Assembly (NCBI GenBank): GCA_003993805.1
Contig: RSEF01000002.1
Span: forward strand, 10,289,463-10,353,462
Direction of reading: 5' to 3'
Length of the DNA stretch: 64,000 nt
From: Himantopus leucocephalus
Lineage: Eukaryota; Chordata; Aves; Charadriiformes; Recurvirostridae
The position numbers and the translations under genes were made by a program. A model generated the notes under the pieces. That model was not told where the DNA came from. It was given only the letters and a program-made list of their open reading frames with translations, and ran no database searches. Shown here one piece after another: positions 10,249 through 24,800 of the stretch (position 1 is its first letter; the number at the start of each line of letters is the position of its first letter).

Positions 10249-13200
10249 CTAATTTAAAAAAAAAATAAATAAAAAAAAAGAGAGAATAGAAAAAAAGGCT
10301 ATTAGACGTAAATTACTAGCTAGCAATAAATGAAACAGCATAGATATGAAAGTCCCAGTCTAATCACAGGACGGGGAAGATGCCACAGGAATATCAATTA
10401 AAAATACTCATTAAATTATAGCATATACACAAATGAACACAATTGAGAACAATTACTCTGAATATATACTTTATTAAGCATAATCATCTTCTCAAGAAAC
10501 ATCAAATTATTCATATTCGTACACATACTCATGACGGCATAAAAGGCCCTGCTGCTCCTACTATGTGTCCCATACATGGATACGAGGACGCGTTGGCAGA
10601 GCTGGGGTTCCTACCTGCCCGACGGCAACATAACTGAGGGGCCCTTGGGGCTAGCGGGGAACTGCAGGGACTGAGGTTTAGTTCTCCTCCATAAAGAGTT
10701 CACAAAGGCATACCAGACACCTATCAATGGATTCGAACAGTGTTCATACTTAGATACAAGTGCTTCAGCCACAGTTTAAATCTTCCTAAGCACCCTTGCC
10801 AGTTGGGACTAAACAAAAAATAGCAATTTTCTGTCGACGATGCAATTCTGGAACTTTGTAATGCTTTACAAGAGACCAGGCTTTAGGGTCTATGGCTTGG
10901 ATACCATCTTGACTTTTATCCCTATTTCATTTTTTAAATAACTTTCACAAAGCAATTTTCAATAAATAGCCAGAGACTGATCCTTTTTACCACTGAATTT
11001 TGGGATTACAGATTTTTAGGTGACTTGAATAATGTAGTTGCTGTTAAAAAGGTACTCAGAATGATGCCAATACAAACATGTCAGAGTTGAAGTATGGAAG
11101 GAGAAAACAAGATTGCCAGCATAAGAAATTATTTTGAAGGCTGGCAGAACCTAATTCTTATTAAATAAAAATTCAAAGAACTTCTAATTTCTAATACTTT
11201 TTCTTATCATTTACCATCCTCCATTGAAAAGATGACTTCAGCTTATAGATATGCAGAAAAGCTATAAAATTCACTCTTTGTCCAAAGTGTCTCCAGTTAC
11301 TGACATTTGGAAGACACTAACTTGGCTTTTTAAACCTCCCATTTTGCAAACGGCAATAATGTAATCCATTTTCATTAAGAGGCTTAATATCATATGAGTC
11401 ATTCCTATTTAAACCATAGCAGAAGGACTTGCATATGCTGTACAGATTGATGGGCAGGAAGACAGGTCTCATTACTTTAATGTGAGAATAAGAATTAAAG
11501 AGGCTGCAGAGTGTTCCTAAGCCTTCATCACCCAAGTCCTGCTGCACTAGTTCAAGCAGCTCCAACATCTGCTGTTATCACTGGTCATTGCAAAAACAAA
11601 TGAGGACTATCAGGGTTCAGACCCACCATGTTTGTACACCACCCTATGATGACCCCTTGATCCAACCAGAATGTCCCTCTGGTCTAAAGCACAGAAACAC
11701 ACCAGAGACTGTTTTATTTCTTTTTAAAAAATCTTGGATGAGTCATCCTTGGAGAACAGACAGACAATTATACTCATCATAGAGCAAATGAACACCTTTG
11801 TTAACCAAGACTTGCATATGGCTTGAGACAAAACTCAAGGTAACATTAGAAAGGGTGCAAAGGAAAATCACCCTCGATAGTTATGCCTTCTACAAATAAC
11901 AAATTAGTTAACCAATACTTAATGGAGACATCTAAGTGAGGTTTCAGAAAGATGTCTAGGAAGTTGCAAATATTACATACTACATTGTACCACCTGTTGT
12001 GCATACATTTAAAAGATGCTGCTTTTGACTTTTATATTGGTTGCTCATTAAGGAGATAATTAAAAGCATAAAAGAAAAGGAGTAAAAATGGATGGCAGAT
12101 GAATCCTTGACATTTTAACATTAATTAGGAACGACTTTATTCAGCAAACATTTTCTCCAGGATCTCAGACTTAATGAAGCAGTTCTGCTGAAGGTCACAT
12201 GCCAAGAAAGGTTTTAGTGCAGGTTTTGTGGTCCTCTGTTAATGAGATTTAATTGCGTGAACCTTTGCCTTGAAACAAAGCCAGGACCTTGCCATTATTA
12301 GAGAGATCAGTTAGTTTTAGCAAACTAGAGAACATTCTTATGAAACATAAAATGCATTAATACCAGAAAGTTTCAGCTGAAAATAAAATGCAATGTGCAG
12401 ACAATTTGTTCTTGGGGACACTTTATTCTTTGCGCTTGCATTTACCACATGCTCAGAAAATCAGTTGCATTCAATACTCCTGGGTCCTTCTAAAGTCAGT
12501 TCAGAATCCACTTCATATATATAAGAAACCAGGTTCTCCTTAAACACCAAAGCCCCCCTCCACGTACACCTCATGACCTCCTAGCTAAGAGCATAAAGTG
12601 ATAATTGATCAAAACTTTTGCTCTTTTCCTCAAAGCTTGCAGTCGCTGGGTGGTACATGATGTGGGGATGCCGGGAGCGAGCTGCGGAGATTCCTCAAAG
12701 TCAGTTGCTGGTGGCTCTGTGCTTCTTCTTTCTCCAGAGCTCAGCTTGCCAGCCATCGCACTGGGCTGTGCAAACCCTAAAAACAGTGAGAATGAAGTGT
12801 GCAGTTGCCTTAACTGAACACGGACCGTGATACTGCCTGTTCTGACTTGGTGGCTGGGTTCGAGCGCAGTGTCTGAGGCAAGTCAATGCTTATTCCCTGT
12901 ACTACATTCCATATCGAACCACCCTGAGACAGCTGGATGACCTTGCTTGTAAGTAGTGAGTCTTCGGTGGGCACACGTATTAGCCAGCTGGTAATCCAGT
13001 GAAATGTTTGTGCTCAAGGACTGTTACAGTATGTGTATTTCAATCTCGCTTCTAGCTGAGTAAGTCTCAGTTGAATGATCATTTCAAAGCTGTGTAAAAC
13101 AGAGAGTCTTCTAAGTTAACAGACCCTCAGGAGGAGCATTTGAAGTTCTAAATCAGAGTATATTCAGTGACAACTGGGTAAATATCCCTTTTAGAGACTT

Positions 13201-13720
13201 GAATATCACTGGATGAGAAAAGAAACTGGAGGCAATAACAGAGGTTTCATGGGAGGAATCTTCCCTGAGCTGAATTAAAGGTTGCTGTATTCAACACGTT
13301 ATGTAGGTGGTAGTCTTTGGTATCAAGACCTGAGTAGCATCCAGAGGGAATCAGGCTGCCCTCAGCAGGAATGCCATCTCTTCAGAAGAAGGTGTTTCCT
13401 GATAGATGTTTTCCTGCTCACAGTCTGGAAGCAGAAAGAAGTCCCTTGCTTTGGTTCTCAGCTGCCAAGTAACAAGATGTGATGAATCTGGGTTTGGATA
13501 TAGCCTTTGGCCATGAGATCATAAGGACAATCCCTGGATGGACTGCAGAGTGGATGAGAGCTTGGGTGGACACTTCTAGTAGATGTGTTATCAAAAACTA
13601 GCCCAGCAGGTGTATAAAAGGAAAGGAAGTGTCTGTTTGTTTCAAAGTTTAATGCCAGAAGTACTTGCAAGAGCAATGACATGGAGACTTGTATCTTACT
13701 TGCGGTAACAAACTTCTCAA

Positions 13721-13785
13721 GGAATCATAGGAAATAGTACTTGAAGGGATTTCAAAAAATGATGTGACCCATTCCTCCATGGACA
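13721..13785 (-). repeat. Possible very old CR1 tail fragment
   Basis: 'ggaatcataggaaatagtacttgaaggga' followed by a 'gacccattcctcc' segment vaguely follows the layout of an ancient CR1 3' end in minus orientation. Divergence is high and the call is weak. Confidence 0.35.
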
Positions 13786-15607
13786 ATATTCACCCCAGTC
13801 CTGTAAGAATCTTCATGAGTGGATTTTGATACAAACATATACAAATATATTTGTTTTTCTGTCATCACAGTCAACAGAGGCATATAGCTGTATTAGCTGT
13901 ATAATTTACCCACCAAGGCTATACATATTACAAGCATCAATACCCCAGTTCCCACGTACATTGAAAACAGCTGGAGACATCACCCTCATCAGCCACTTTC
14001 GTTTGGCCACCCACAGGCTTCTGCTCTGTGCAAGGCAGGATCCCATCACTCCCCAGCCATCCTCCAGACGTGGCTGTGCCAACGTGTCCATGTCGCCACC
14101 CCTCGTAGGGAGCGCGGTGCTAATCGTGCCCACACAGCCCCACTGGCAGTGGCACATAAAGCCCTTCTACAGGAGCGAGCAAGTCAGTGCAAGACTGGTG
14201 CTAAGAGCTTTTCAGTCTTTAACTAACGTCTTCTAATAATAATACCCAGGAAAAATATTACAATGAATGCAAAGAAACTAACTTTTTCTCTTCCAAGAAA
14301 AAAATGACTGATAGATCTGTACTGCAGATAAAGACATCTTCTGGAGATCTGAATGGTGTGCCCACCCTTGGTGAAGCCCCTTGTGTTATACGGATGAGCT
14401 GCAGTTATCAACTCCAGTGTTATTAACTTCGAAAAAGTAACTTCCGTTTATAACAGCTGAGGAGGTGCCCTTGGAGACTGAGCGGAAAGGGTTTTTTAAC
14501 TGCATCTAGAAAAGTAGAGGCTTTCTGCATCTCAAGAGGTCAAAATAAGGGTGTAATGGGTAGAGGCACTTAGGAGGTTTTACCTATTAAATAAATCAAT
14601 TTTTTTATACAATTAAAATTCTCTTCTTGTTCCAGGCATTGCATTTTCTTCTTCAGCAGGAAATCAAAATAATATTATTAATGCTGTGTCCACAGAAGAC
14701 AAAGATGGAAAATAGTTTGATTCTCCTCTGAGTAGATACAGTTAGGAGCACGCAGACACACACGAACATATCTAGTTTTCTGTCAATAGACCCATTAATT
14801 TCAGAATATTTTAATTTTTACACAAAGAATTATGCAAGATTTTGTCTGACAGAGGGAACTTCCCCTTCTATGTTATTTATTGCTGATGTGGTAAAGTGCA
14901 CCCATTCCAGGAAGCCTAATCAATGGTTTTGTTTGTGTGATGTATTGTAGATGGTGCTCAGATCATTAAGTATTTGGTGTTCTGAAGACATTTTGCTGTA
15001 TTATTAAAACAATTAATAAAAAGGAATTTTAAACAAAATGAAATTAAAATCTAACATAAAGGCCATGGCTTACATTAGGAAGAAAAAAGCTCAAAAGAAT
15101 TTGTCAGTAGGAAGCATCAAAAGAACATAAGAGGAAGAGAGATCAGAGAACAGAAAGGGGGTCTAGGAAAGGAGAAAACAAAGACTTCTGAGATAGCAAA
15201 ACCCCAAGGGTTCTCATAGAAACATCAAATAAATACAAATGCTTATTTGACAGCTGCCATTTGTTTTAAAATCAATTACTAGATCATCTCAAACCACCAA
15301 CCACACATCCAAATCGATTACTATTGTACAGTTTGAAAACAAGTATTTTTAACCAGTTAGGGAAAACATATTGCCCTTCACTGACATGTGCCTCAGGAAT
15401 GGCTTTAGAAGACCACTCTGACATCTTTCATACATACACAAAAAAAAATTTGTCTTAGTTGCTGTAGCATAGATCTACACCGATTTCCATTAAGACATTG
15501 TAATAGGTATAAAATGGGTGTAAAAGTAGTTATGTGTATGCAAATAGTATAAAACTGTTTTATATTACTATATCTAATCTACATTTTCCTGTGTTGACAT
15601 TATTTTA

Positions 15608-15621
15608 TGCTGACGTCAGCA
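15608..15621. promoter_or_regulatory. Perfect 14-bp palindrome matching a C-type Maf recognition element / CRE
   Basis: TGCTGACGTCAGCA is a perfect palindrome. It is identical to the CRE-type Maf recognition element (C-MARE) and has the CREB/ATF core TGACGTCA at its centre. It sits in intron B/C, followed by an AT-rich block with TAATT-type motifs. Binding and function are inferred from motif identity alone. Confidence 0.55.
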
Positions 15622-16697
15622 ACAGCCCTGCAGCATTATTGATTTCAGTGCAATTAATCCCCTTTCACAGTTGTCTAATTGAGTCGGGTGGAAAAAAAAA
15701 GTCATTTTGCAGGGCCACTAAACAATTCAACAATCTTTTGTAGGAAAAAAAAATATAATTTTTTTTTGGCTGAGCCCAAACTCCAGGCTCAGCCTGATCC
15801 CACAGTCCCTGTATGCAGACAAAAACAGTTCTCAAGGTGTTTGTGCCATCATCCAAGAGATCCTTAAGAAAACCTGAGCTGCAACGCCCACCCCAGTGAC
15901 CCTTTATTCCTACTCAAAACACAGAGCCTCCTCTGCCACTGGCAGACAACAAGCTTGTGAAGAATAAAATATTACTTGCTTTCATGGCATTTTTGAGGAC
16001 ATGCTTAAATATCAAATCCTTGATCCAAAAAGCTCACCACCTGATGGCAGCAGCATTATGCAGCCATGGAGCCGAACAGCTGCAGGTGAGGAGGTCCCGT
16101 GTGTTCAGCAGCCATGAGAAGGTGGCAGCTCCTCGTCTCAGGGAAAGGAACCCAGCCAGGAGATCTGCATCTCCTCAAGCTCAGGGAAGGTGTGGGCTGC
16201 AAGTGTCATTAATTCCCCCTTAGTCATGCAGTTTAATTGCTTGAACACATGTTGTTTTCTGCTCGTGCAGCCTTGCAGCCCCTTGCTCCTGCAGAACATT
16301 GTGTTGAGACAGTGGGTGAGGGTTTGGCCAGTGCTTTCTGCCTTCCTCTGCCCAGATGCTGAGGGCCTGGAGGGAAGCTCATTTCAGTGGGGTGGTTCAT
16401 GCTGGGCGCTGAGGACAACCCCATGGGACTCTTCATGTGTTCTGCATGGTCAAGAAAGTCACATCTTACCTCCACATCTCTCAAAAGCTGCTGCATGGCC
16501 TGAGCCAAGCCCAAGATTGGCAAACCCCACCAAATCTGAAGGCAAACGGGCTGTGGTCCACCTTTGCTTCTGCAAGGTGAGGGTGGCTCTGTGTAACAAC
16601 ACCCACAAGCTGCTGTGCTCCAGCAGATGACATGTCACCTTTGGATGCTCTCTGATACCTGGCAAGGACCCCTGAGTGAACGACACAGGGACGAAGA

Positions 16698-16816
16698 GCA
16701 GAGCCAGGGTGCGCACATCAGAGGCAGCTCTGCCAGCCAGCCTGGCCAAATCCTGACTACTCCAACCCGGGCTCCTTATCCACAGTCCCAACTACCGGCA
16801 GAGCCAGGGTGCGCAC
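16698..16816 (+). repeat. 19-bp direct repeat spaced exactly 100 bp
   Basis: GCAGAGCCAGGGTGCGCAC occurs at 16698-16716 and again at 16798-16816 within a GC-rich intronic patch. No larger repeat unit is visible between the copies. Confidence 0.7.
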
Positions 16817-19800
16817 CGTTGTTCCTCCGAGGACAATCTTTAGGACACCTCTCCCCAAGAAGCAGGACTGAGATCGTGTTAGGATGGCATCAACCTGCTG
16901 ACAGACAGAAGAGACTTTCTGAGGCTACTCCTCTCACCCACATCAAAACTGCTGGTTTAATACTTGGTTTTTTTTCCCCTGGTCCATTGATTCTTCTAAT
17001 TTGTTGTGTTTCCAACAGTAAAAGATCCTGTAGTTGTTATATGAGTCCGGGCATTGGGGTGTTGTTTACAAGGTTATTGACAAGTAGCTGCCAGACTTTC
17101 TTTGCTGTCTGAGTGCTTGGGGGCTTCAAAATGCTGGTGGTATTGACTACCGGCCTCAGGTACTTCTCTGCAGCTCCTACCAGAACACACGCAGGAGGTC
17201 CGGCTCAGTAATAACTAAGAAATCACGACTGCTTACAGTCTCCCTCATTCATTCAAATGGATTTGTTGACAAAAAACACCAAACAAAATAGATGCACACA
17301 AGCGCGTGTTGTCATCTGAGAAGTACAGGTAGATTCTCACAAATGAGAGAAGAGTTCAGCTATTTGGAAATGGCCAGAGGGGCTGGGGGCTCCTCCAGGC
17401 CATCTTCACCTCCTGGCACGCTGTGCGCACTCAGCTGCGCACATCCCACTTGCGGTGCAAAAAGCCATGGAGAGGGGCTGTCCCTTGGATCTCACATGGA
17501 CCCTGTGCCTCCACCAGCAGCTACGAGCAGCTCCCCCAGAGGCCTGGCACCCCCGCAGGCAGAGTTACCAGTGCCATGCACAGTGCCATACGATCCTGAG
17601 GGCGCACTAAGTGCTGCAAAACATAAAGGCAGATATACACCTCTTTGGACAAACACAGCAGAACCACACTGAGTTGCCTCCACATTCTCCTTCTGCTCTT
17701 TTCAGAAGTTTTCCTTCTCTGTCCTGGCTTTTTCTCCCCCGTGCACCATCCTTAGCAAGCCTTAGCTCCTTGCTTTCGAAATCATTAATGATTAATGCTC
17801 ACAATAGCTCCTAACAATTAGCAGGTTTCCTCCTTTCGTGATGCGAGTCAGTCGCAGACGCAATAAAAACCTCTTGGACCATCCCGGCTAGACCGACACG
17901 CAGACATTTCATCAACACAGTCTGTGATCTGTCAGCATGCCCAGATGTAATAATGAAAGTGGGGACTGAATTATGAAAGTAGAAATATTACTTAGAGATC
18001 ATATCATCAGATATTCCTGTTTCTAACGCTCACTCCAAAGAGCAAATGCATCTAGAAAAGCCGTCTGCAGCGGCCCACTGCTGTACGTCCCTAATGCATA
18101 ACAAGAACGCACTTTTCCATCACCTGGCATAAACGTAAACCCACAGCCTGTTGTCAGCTCTCCACGAAAGCCTGTTAGCTAGAGGCACTAAAGCTGTAGA
18201 AACTTTTCCTGGCAAAAGTCTTGCAAGTAATTTGCACTGCGGCTCACTGCTGTGGGTAAATGTTCATTGCAAGGTCATATCGTACCTTTTCAATTTCTAA
18301 GGACCTAGACAAGACAGAATTCATGTTGCCCGATTGACTGGATGCAGTAGGGCTCCTTACAGTCAAATCCTTTTCTTTCCTTTCTCTTTCCCCCCCCCTT
18401 CACTTAACAGGTTGCTATGGCTGGAAACACAATTTGTATATCTGCGCAACGCAGTGAGACAAATCAAGGCTTTCATTATACGCTGAATATCACTCTATTC
18501 AAACCCACTCAAGTAGCTTCCACTTCACCTTTCCTTTAAATTAAAAGTTACAGGTTCTTCCCAACTAACCTGTGGGTTTTCTGACAGGAGGTAGATGGAC
18601 AGCCAACCTTGACATAGGGGATCCATTTCAATGGCTACAGATGTATCAAGAAAGTTAGTGATCACAAAACCCTCTGAATTTGACTATCAAAAATTCATTA
18701 GACAATTGCAATAGTTCAAGACCACAAGTGCCCAAAAGCAATCTCTTTTAATATTTCATAAAGAAATGTGAGAGATAAGAAGACTGAACAGCCTGACATT
18801 GCTATTAAAGAACTAGATTCTTCAACCCCGTGGACTTCTCTCAGCACTTGCACAAGCTGTCTTTCACATGAATTACTTGCGTGATTTATTCACTCTGAGC
18901 AGCACCTGCTAGTCACCTAGCATGAGCGCTAATAAACGTCAGTTAATATTGCAAAATACAGCCCTGCGTTATAAAATGAGAACTGTAGCACATTGAAGGA
19001 ATTCAGTTTAGCTCCAAATTTCTTACCCAGTTTAAACTGCTACAGTCATTGAACAGCCATTAAAAACCCACTCAGAGTTTATATTGCCCTACTATGGCAA
19101 TATTCCCAGAGGTTTCAACCTGAACAGCGATTCAGGATCTGGCTAACTGAGAGATTTAGCTCAATAATGACTCAGAGGGTGAATCTGATTTTACAGTACT
19201 GAATAATCAGAGGAACTACTGAGATCAATAGAGTTACCCAGGAATAATAAAAAAGACAGCAGAATAAAAACAGTCTGAACTAGTTTATAGCAGTATTTCA
19301 GAAGAACATTCTTATTAAATAACAGAAACATTTATTATTAATAAAGGTAATGGCATATAATAAGGTTACGCCACCGTTGGATCAGTGTGGTTTGACTGCG
19401 TTTATCAGAGTGGTGGCACTTCTGTGTCGAACAGAAATTCTGTTCTTCATAGGCGCGAGTCTTGAAGGACCCCCACTATTGACTCAGGTAAGCACACAGA
19501 AAAGACAAACACACCTGTAGGATAATGTGACTCATTGAAATCTCTCTTTTCTCTACTACTAGGAAATCCTTTCTTTTTTCCCCAATATTTTTGAACTGTG
19601 GACTACTGCGTAGCAATTCTAAATCTGACAAAAGCTTGCATAGTCACCTTCCTTGGACGACTTGGAATTACCCCACCTCTCTCCAGGGAGTTGCAGACCT
19701 CAGGCTAAACCCCACTAATGTAACTAGAAGGTAGTTACAGGCGCTTTGGGTACGGGTGATGTCTCCAGCTGCGCTACAACAAGAGGGAAAGCTGCGTGGT

Positions 19801-21663
19801 ACCCTGCACCTAGGGCAAGGGCACCAAGTCTGTGACACTCCAACTGACATCCACAGCCCAGAAACTCCCATAACTAAGTGAGATAGTAAATAAAACATTT
19901 TGTGTATGCAGAATGCCCAATAGGGAAACGTTGGCAAAGCATAAATCAGTTTGCAGCGAAGAACATTTCTGCAACAACCAGTTAAAAGCCCTTTATATTA
20001 AGGCAATAAGCACGTGCCCAGACAAGGACAGACAAATTAGGGAAACACCATCTCTTCTACTGAGGTGGAAAGGGGGGGAAAGAAAGATGGCGTGAGTGTT
20101 TCCCTCCACATTTGCAGAACACGAAGGGCATGAAGGCCTTCAAGGGTCCTGAAAGAGCACCGGCAGGGTGAGCAAGGTGGCATCACCCAGCTCTTGCTCA
20201 GAAGAGGGGAGGTGCTGGGGTTGGTCAGGCGCGGAGGACTCAGCACCTTGCCCAGCAAAGGTCTGGTCCGTGACACGTGGCTCATCACAGGCACTACCCC
20301 CACATATGTCTGTATTCACTAACATTTTTATTTTTGAATTTATGACCATTTCAATTCCCTTGGAGAGTCCGAAGTTTGTGTCTCCGACGACTGCTGGTTT
20401 TACTTTAAAGCTACAGCAATTAGAGTCTTCTAATAAGAGTTTTAATTGGATAGTGAATTAAATACCAGATGAGGTTAACTATTCATATTGGCAATAGAAT
20501 TCCAGGGATTTAGATTTTTTTTTTATTTTGTTGCATTGATTTAAGTTTTCTATTCCCCGTTGTATCTTGTTTCTCACAGTTGTACACCTATTCCATTATT
20601 TTCAACTTTTTAACTTCAGCTGGCAAAAACCCCACCCATAAACCAGCACATAAAAATTTCTGGAAAAAAAGTACCAAAATGCATAGAGATATGTACATAT
20701 AAACACACACACACAGACATATAGTAAGAGCAAAAAGATATTGTCTGAATAATTGGATCTAAAACTGGGAGGAAAAAACCTTATTAAAAATGAATATCAT
20801 AGAAAGGCAATTAAGAATTTTAAGGAAAAAAAACACCTGATTAATTAACTGCAAATTATAAGTATTACTTTGAATTGCATTGTACAGAACAGTATCAAAT
20901 TACTAATTATACTTGCCCGCTTTGTTCAAAGATCATGAATGTGCATTTTAATTTACACTGGAGTAACCTAAATACACTGAGAACCAGCATGTAGAATTTT
21001 GCAGAAATCACTGGGGATGAGGGGAAACTCCCCCATTACCATATAAATGACATGCACAGAGTTATAAATGACACGCACTAGATCCAGCTCCTATTGTTCC
21101 ATAGGATGTAGCAGGCAAATATTGGATATTATAATAAAGCTTATAACCTACCAGATAATAGATGTAACCCATACCCCACAAATCCCCATCTACCAAAGAT
21201 AATTTTGTCTGCTGTTTTTTGCTGATTAAGGGCGGCTTTGGAAAAAAATACCCTCCCCCTTTCCCTTCTTTATCTGTTGCATTTATTGGCAGGATGGAGA
21301 CGGCTTCATTTTTATCTACCTAACAGCTCACAATATCTAACGCAGACTAATCTTCATTTCCAAGGCCCTCATAGCCTGCTCTACCCTTAAACACTTCGTA
21401 TTTAGTACTGAGGACAATTCCCACATAAAAAAAGGCTCATTATAGCAGCTCCTTTTTCTGCTGGTATATTTTTACCGTGACATCCACGACATTAGCGGCA
21501 CTGCCGTGTTGAGATCAGGGCTGACCGATATCTCGCCATTCCCTGCAGCAGTCTGGGGACTGGGTCTGGTTTTGTGGGTGGGGGTGTTCAGCACGAGGCA
21601 CAGCCAGGCCATAGGACGTACCAAGCTGGCAAATACTTTCCCAGCACCAGACTATGAACTGTA

Positions 21664-21890
21664 TGTTTTGGAAGGCCTCAAAATGTTCAGATGGCAAACG
21701 TTATCAATTTGTAAAGAAAATACCGTCATCCTTGTTGAGTAGGACCAGAACTGCTGACTTCTCCTTGCCCTTCCACTNTGTTTTGGAAGGCCTCAAAATG
21801 TTCAGATGGCAAACGTTATCAAATTGTAAAGAAAATACCGTCATCCTTGTTGAGTAGGACCAGAACGGCTGAGTTCTCCTTGCCCTTCCA
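21664..21890 (+). repeat. 112-bp direct duplication joined by a single N
   Basis: Positions 21664-21775 and 21779-21890 are the same sequence with three mismatches. They are separated by two bases and the N at 21778. The first copy ends at the N and the second starts just after it, as expected when two overlapping contig ends were not merged. Confidence 0.9.
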
Positions 21891-24800
21891 TGGTTTATCA
21901 CTAAAACCAGTCATTTTATAAGTCATGTTATTCCTGGAGCATTCAGATGTGGGTTGCACTCACAGATGCCGATTTTAATATACACTGTCCTTTCTTTTTA
22001 AGGCTTCTTTTCTTGCCTTTCATCTTTCATGGTAACTTCCCCCTGGAAACCACAGCAGCTCTGGGCTGGCTGAATGTCCCTTCCCACTGATGACACGTGG
22101 TGGCAGCAGTCCCCGAGCTGGGTACTCTACCTGGCTCCTGTGGGGACAGAGACCCACGTGTGGGAACATCCATCAGAGGAGGAGGCTGTGATTTACTCTT
22201 CGGGCTTCTTCAGGGTGATATTTCTCTGTCATTCCCTCCAGCCCCTGAAGATTGTGTTCTCTGGTCTGCGGCTATAAGTCCCAATTACGTTGTTGGCATG
22301 TTAGGTGCAAGGTATCATCTTCACCAGGCTTAGCAGGATTCCACCAGTATGTGAAAATACTCAACGGCTGGTTACATCATGACTACACAGATTTTTATTA
22401 TTTTACAGTGTGAAGAGAACTTCTTTAAGGAGCTGCCTGGCTTCTGTTTTGCAGATCTACGTTCCTGAACTGAAAAAGGGACCATGACATACTGCTACAA
22501 ACACAACCACCTGGTTGACTAATTGCCTGTAAATTCTCTCTCTGTGCCTTGTGTACGCAGAGAGCTGCCTTAGTGCAGGGTTGGTTTTTTTTTCAAATTC
22601 ATAGCTGTTATAAATAATGTACCTAGTGATACACGCTAACTAAGGATCCAGTTCTTGTTTTTCAATGTAATATAAATAAATGTAACAGTGTTATGCTTGT
22701 CCACTAAGGACTTGTGTTTGAAGGAGCCAAATCCACTCCTTTCATACCTGTGAAAGCACCACATGATTCATTATTTTCCACTTGAACCAAAATAGACGTT
22801 TACTCAGGAAAACTGCAGCCTGATTTATGCTTTCTTTCCTTTTTTAAGTGGTCAGCAAAGTGCACACTGTTTCCACTAATCTAAACTACAAGCTTAAAAT
22901 AAGGTGAAGTCAGACAGGAGAAGTGACTCTTGATCTTCAGGCACATTTTAGCTGCGGCATTGAAGGCAAAGTGCTAGTTTCTCCTCTAAACCGTAGCTCA
23001 GCTGTGCTTTCAAATGCATACTTTCTCCTAGAGGAGAAGAACAGTTCAAACATGGGACAGAGCTGGTCAGGGACAGACTCTGGATGACCCGGGAATGTTA
23101 TTTTGCTGGAACAAAAGCCAAATGCTTTGTGATCTGCTGTTTACTACCAAACACTCCGTGGACTCGCATTTGTAATTTCTACACAGTCCAAGCAAATCAT
23201 TCCTCCAGGACAACATCAGTTCTGGGACAGGAACAGAAAGGTTGGCTGTTTTAACCCTATGCTTAGTCAGGGACAGTGTTTGGGCTTTGACCAACATGGC
23301 TACATCCATCATGTTGCTGTTTTCCTCTTCTCCCAGGGAAAGGAGCTGTGCCAGGACTGCATTCTGCAGTGGCCCTTTTGAAGACTCAGTGGGATGGAGG
23401 AAAACGTACCTCGTGGCTTCTCCACTCTCCCCGCAACTTCCCTTCAGGCTGAGGCACCATTCAGCCGTGTTGTGTTCTGTGATCTGCTCATTAAAGATAA
23501 TCCTGGGCCTCGGTAATGGGTAGATCGTGTATTACAACACTTCCGAATGGCAGCTCACATTGGAAGAAAGTTGTTGTTACATCTGCATTTCTGCCTTACT
23601 ACTCCCACCTCTCATCTGGCACCGCGTGCTCTCTGCTCACAGAGCCAGGGCAACCCTGTTAAAGTCATCTTTTTGCCTTTTGGGGTTTATTATTCTTTCT
23701 TGCATCATTTTTAAATCTCACAAAAGCACCGGAACATTTCTGATGCGTGCCAGGCTTTCCTGGTTCATTATTTGCCAGGTCAGCATCCACTGCAAATTCT
23801 TCTCACTAGCAAGGTCAAAATCAGATGCCCAAAATTCATAGGGAGGTTCTTAAACAAGAGATGCCCCATTCACAGACTTGTGGTGTTCTTACTCAAACAA
23901 CATAACATTTTAACTGAGTCCAGCATTCCCAAGAAAGGGTTTTTTAAAAGAAACTCAAGTTTGTGAGTGGGCAGAAGTGTTGCTTAAGCCGTACCAGCAG
24001 AGGGGTGCCAACTTCTCCCACCGCTGCTCCAGGTCTGGTTTTTATCAGTGGTACCCATGAGCCAGAGCAGCAGCTTCACTGACAGACCTGGCTAAAATGG
24101 GGAAGTCCAAAAGGGAAATTCCCAAACTGCTCCCTGTTCCATAGTGCTGGACAACACATCAGCTCCCTGAACCTTCTCCTGACCCTCCCACCCCACCAGG
24201 TTTTTTTGATCCTCAATAGTTGATGAGACCTCCACAGCCACTCCAGATGCCAAATATTAGAGAAAAGAGCCGAGAAGCAGGAAAGGTTTCTGAAATACCT
24301 ACGTTTGGCTGGAAAATTATTTCTCCAGGGTATCATCGCTCGTGATACAATCTGGGCAAGATGTGCTAAATCAGAGGGCTTTTAGACCCTTATCAAGAGC
24401 CTCCACACATATAGACCTCCGGGCAACACACAGGGTGTTTGGGGAGAAGGGGAGCGAGGAGGGAGAGAAAAAAACAAGATCATTTTAAAGCACCATAATT
24501 AATCCTTTCCCTCCCATGTGCTGCAACTTTGTGCCGTGCCTCCGAGGGGCAGCACAGCCTCAGTTATCGCACCTGAAATCGTTAAGCTATTTGGGACACA
24601 GCTCTTACCTCCTGTCCTATTCTCACGATTTCTAGCCTGCTGGTGATACTCCAGAATAATACATAACAGTCTCCAGGTTAGTATGGGTCAGCTCAATAGT
24701 CAAGTGAAGTTTAATTTTTAAAATGAGATATTGAATCCTCGTCTCTGTGCCTACAGTCTGAGGCAGAGGCTGGAAAATCAAAACAAATGCAATAAATACA

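Noticed and set aside
16190..17112. ORFs of 146-165 codons
   Set aside because: No similarity to any family known to me. The region is GC-rich intron.
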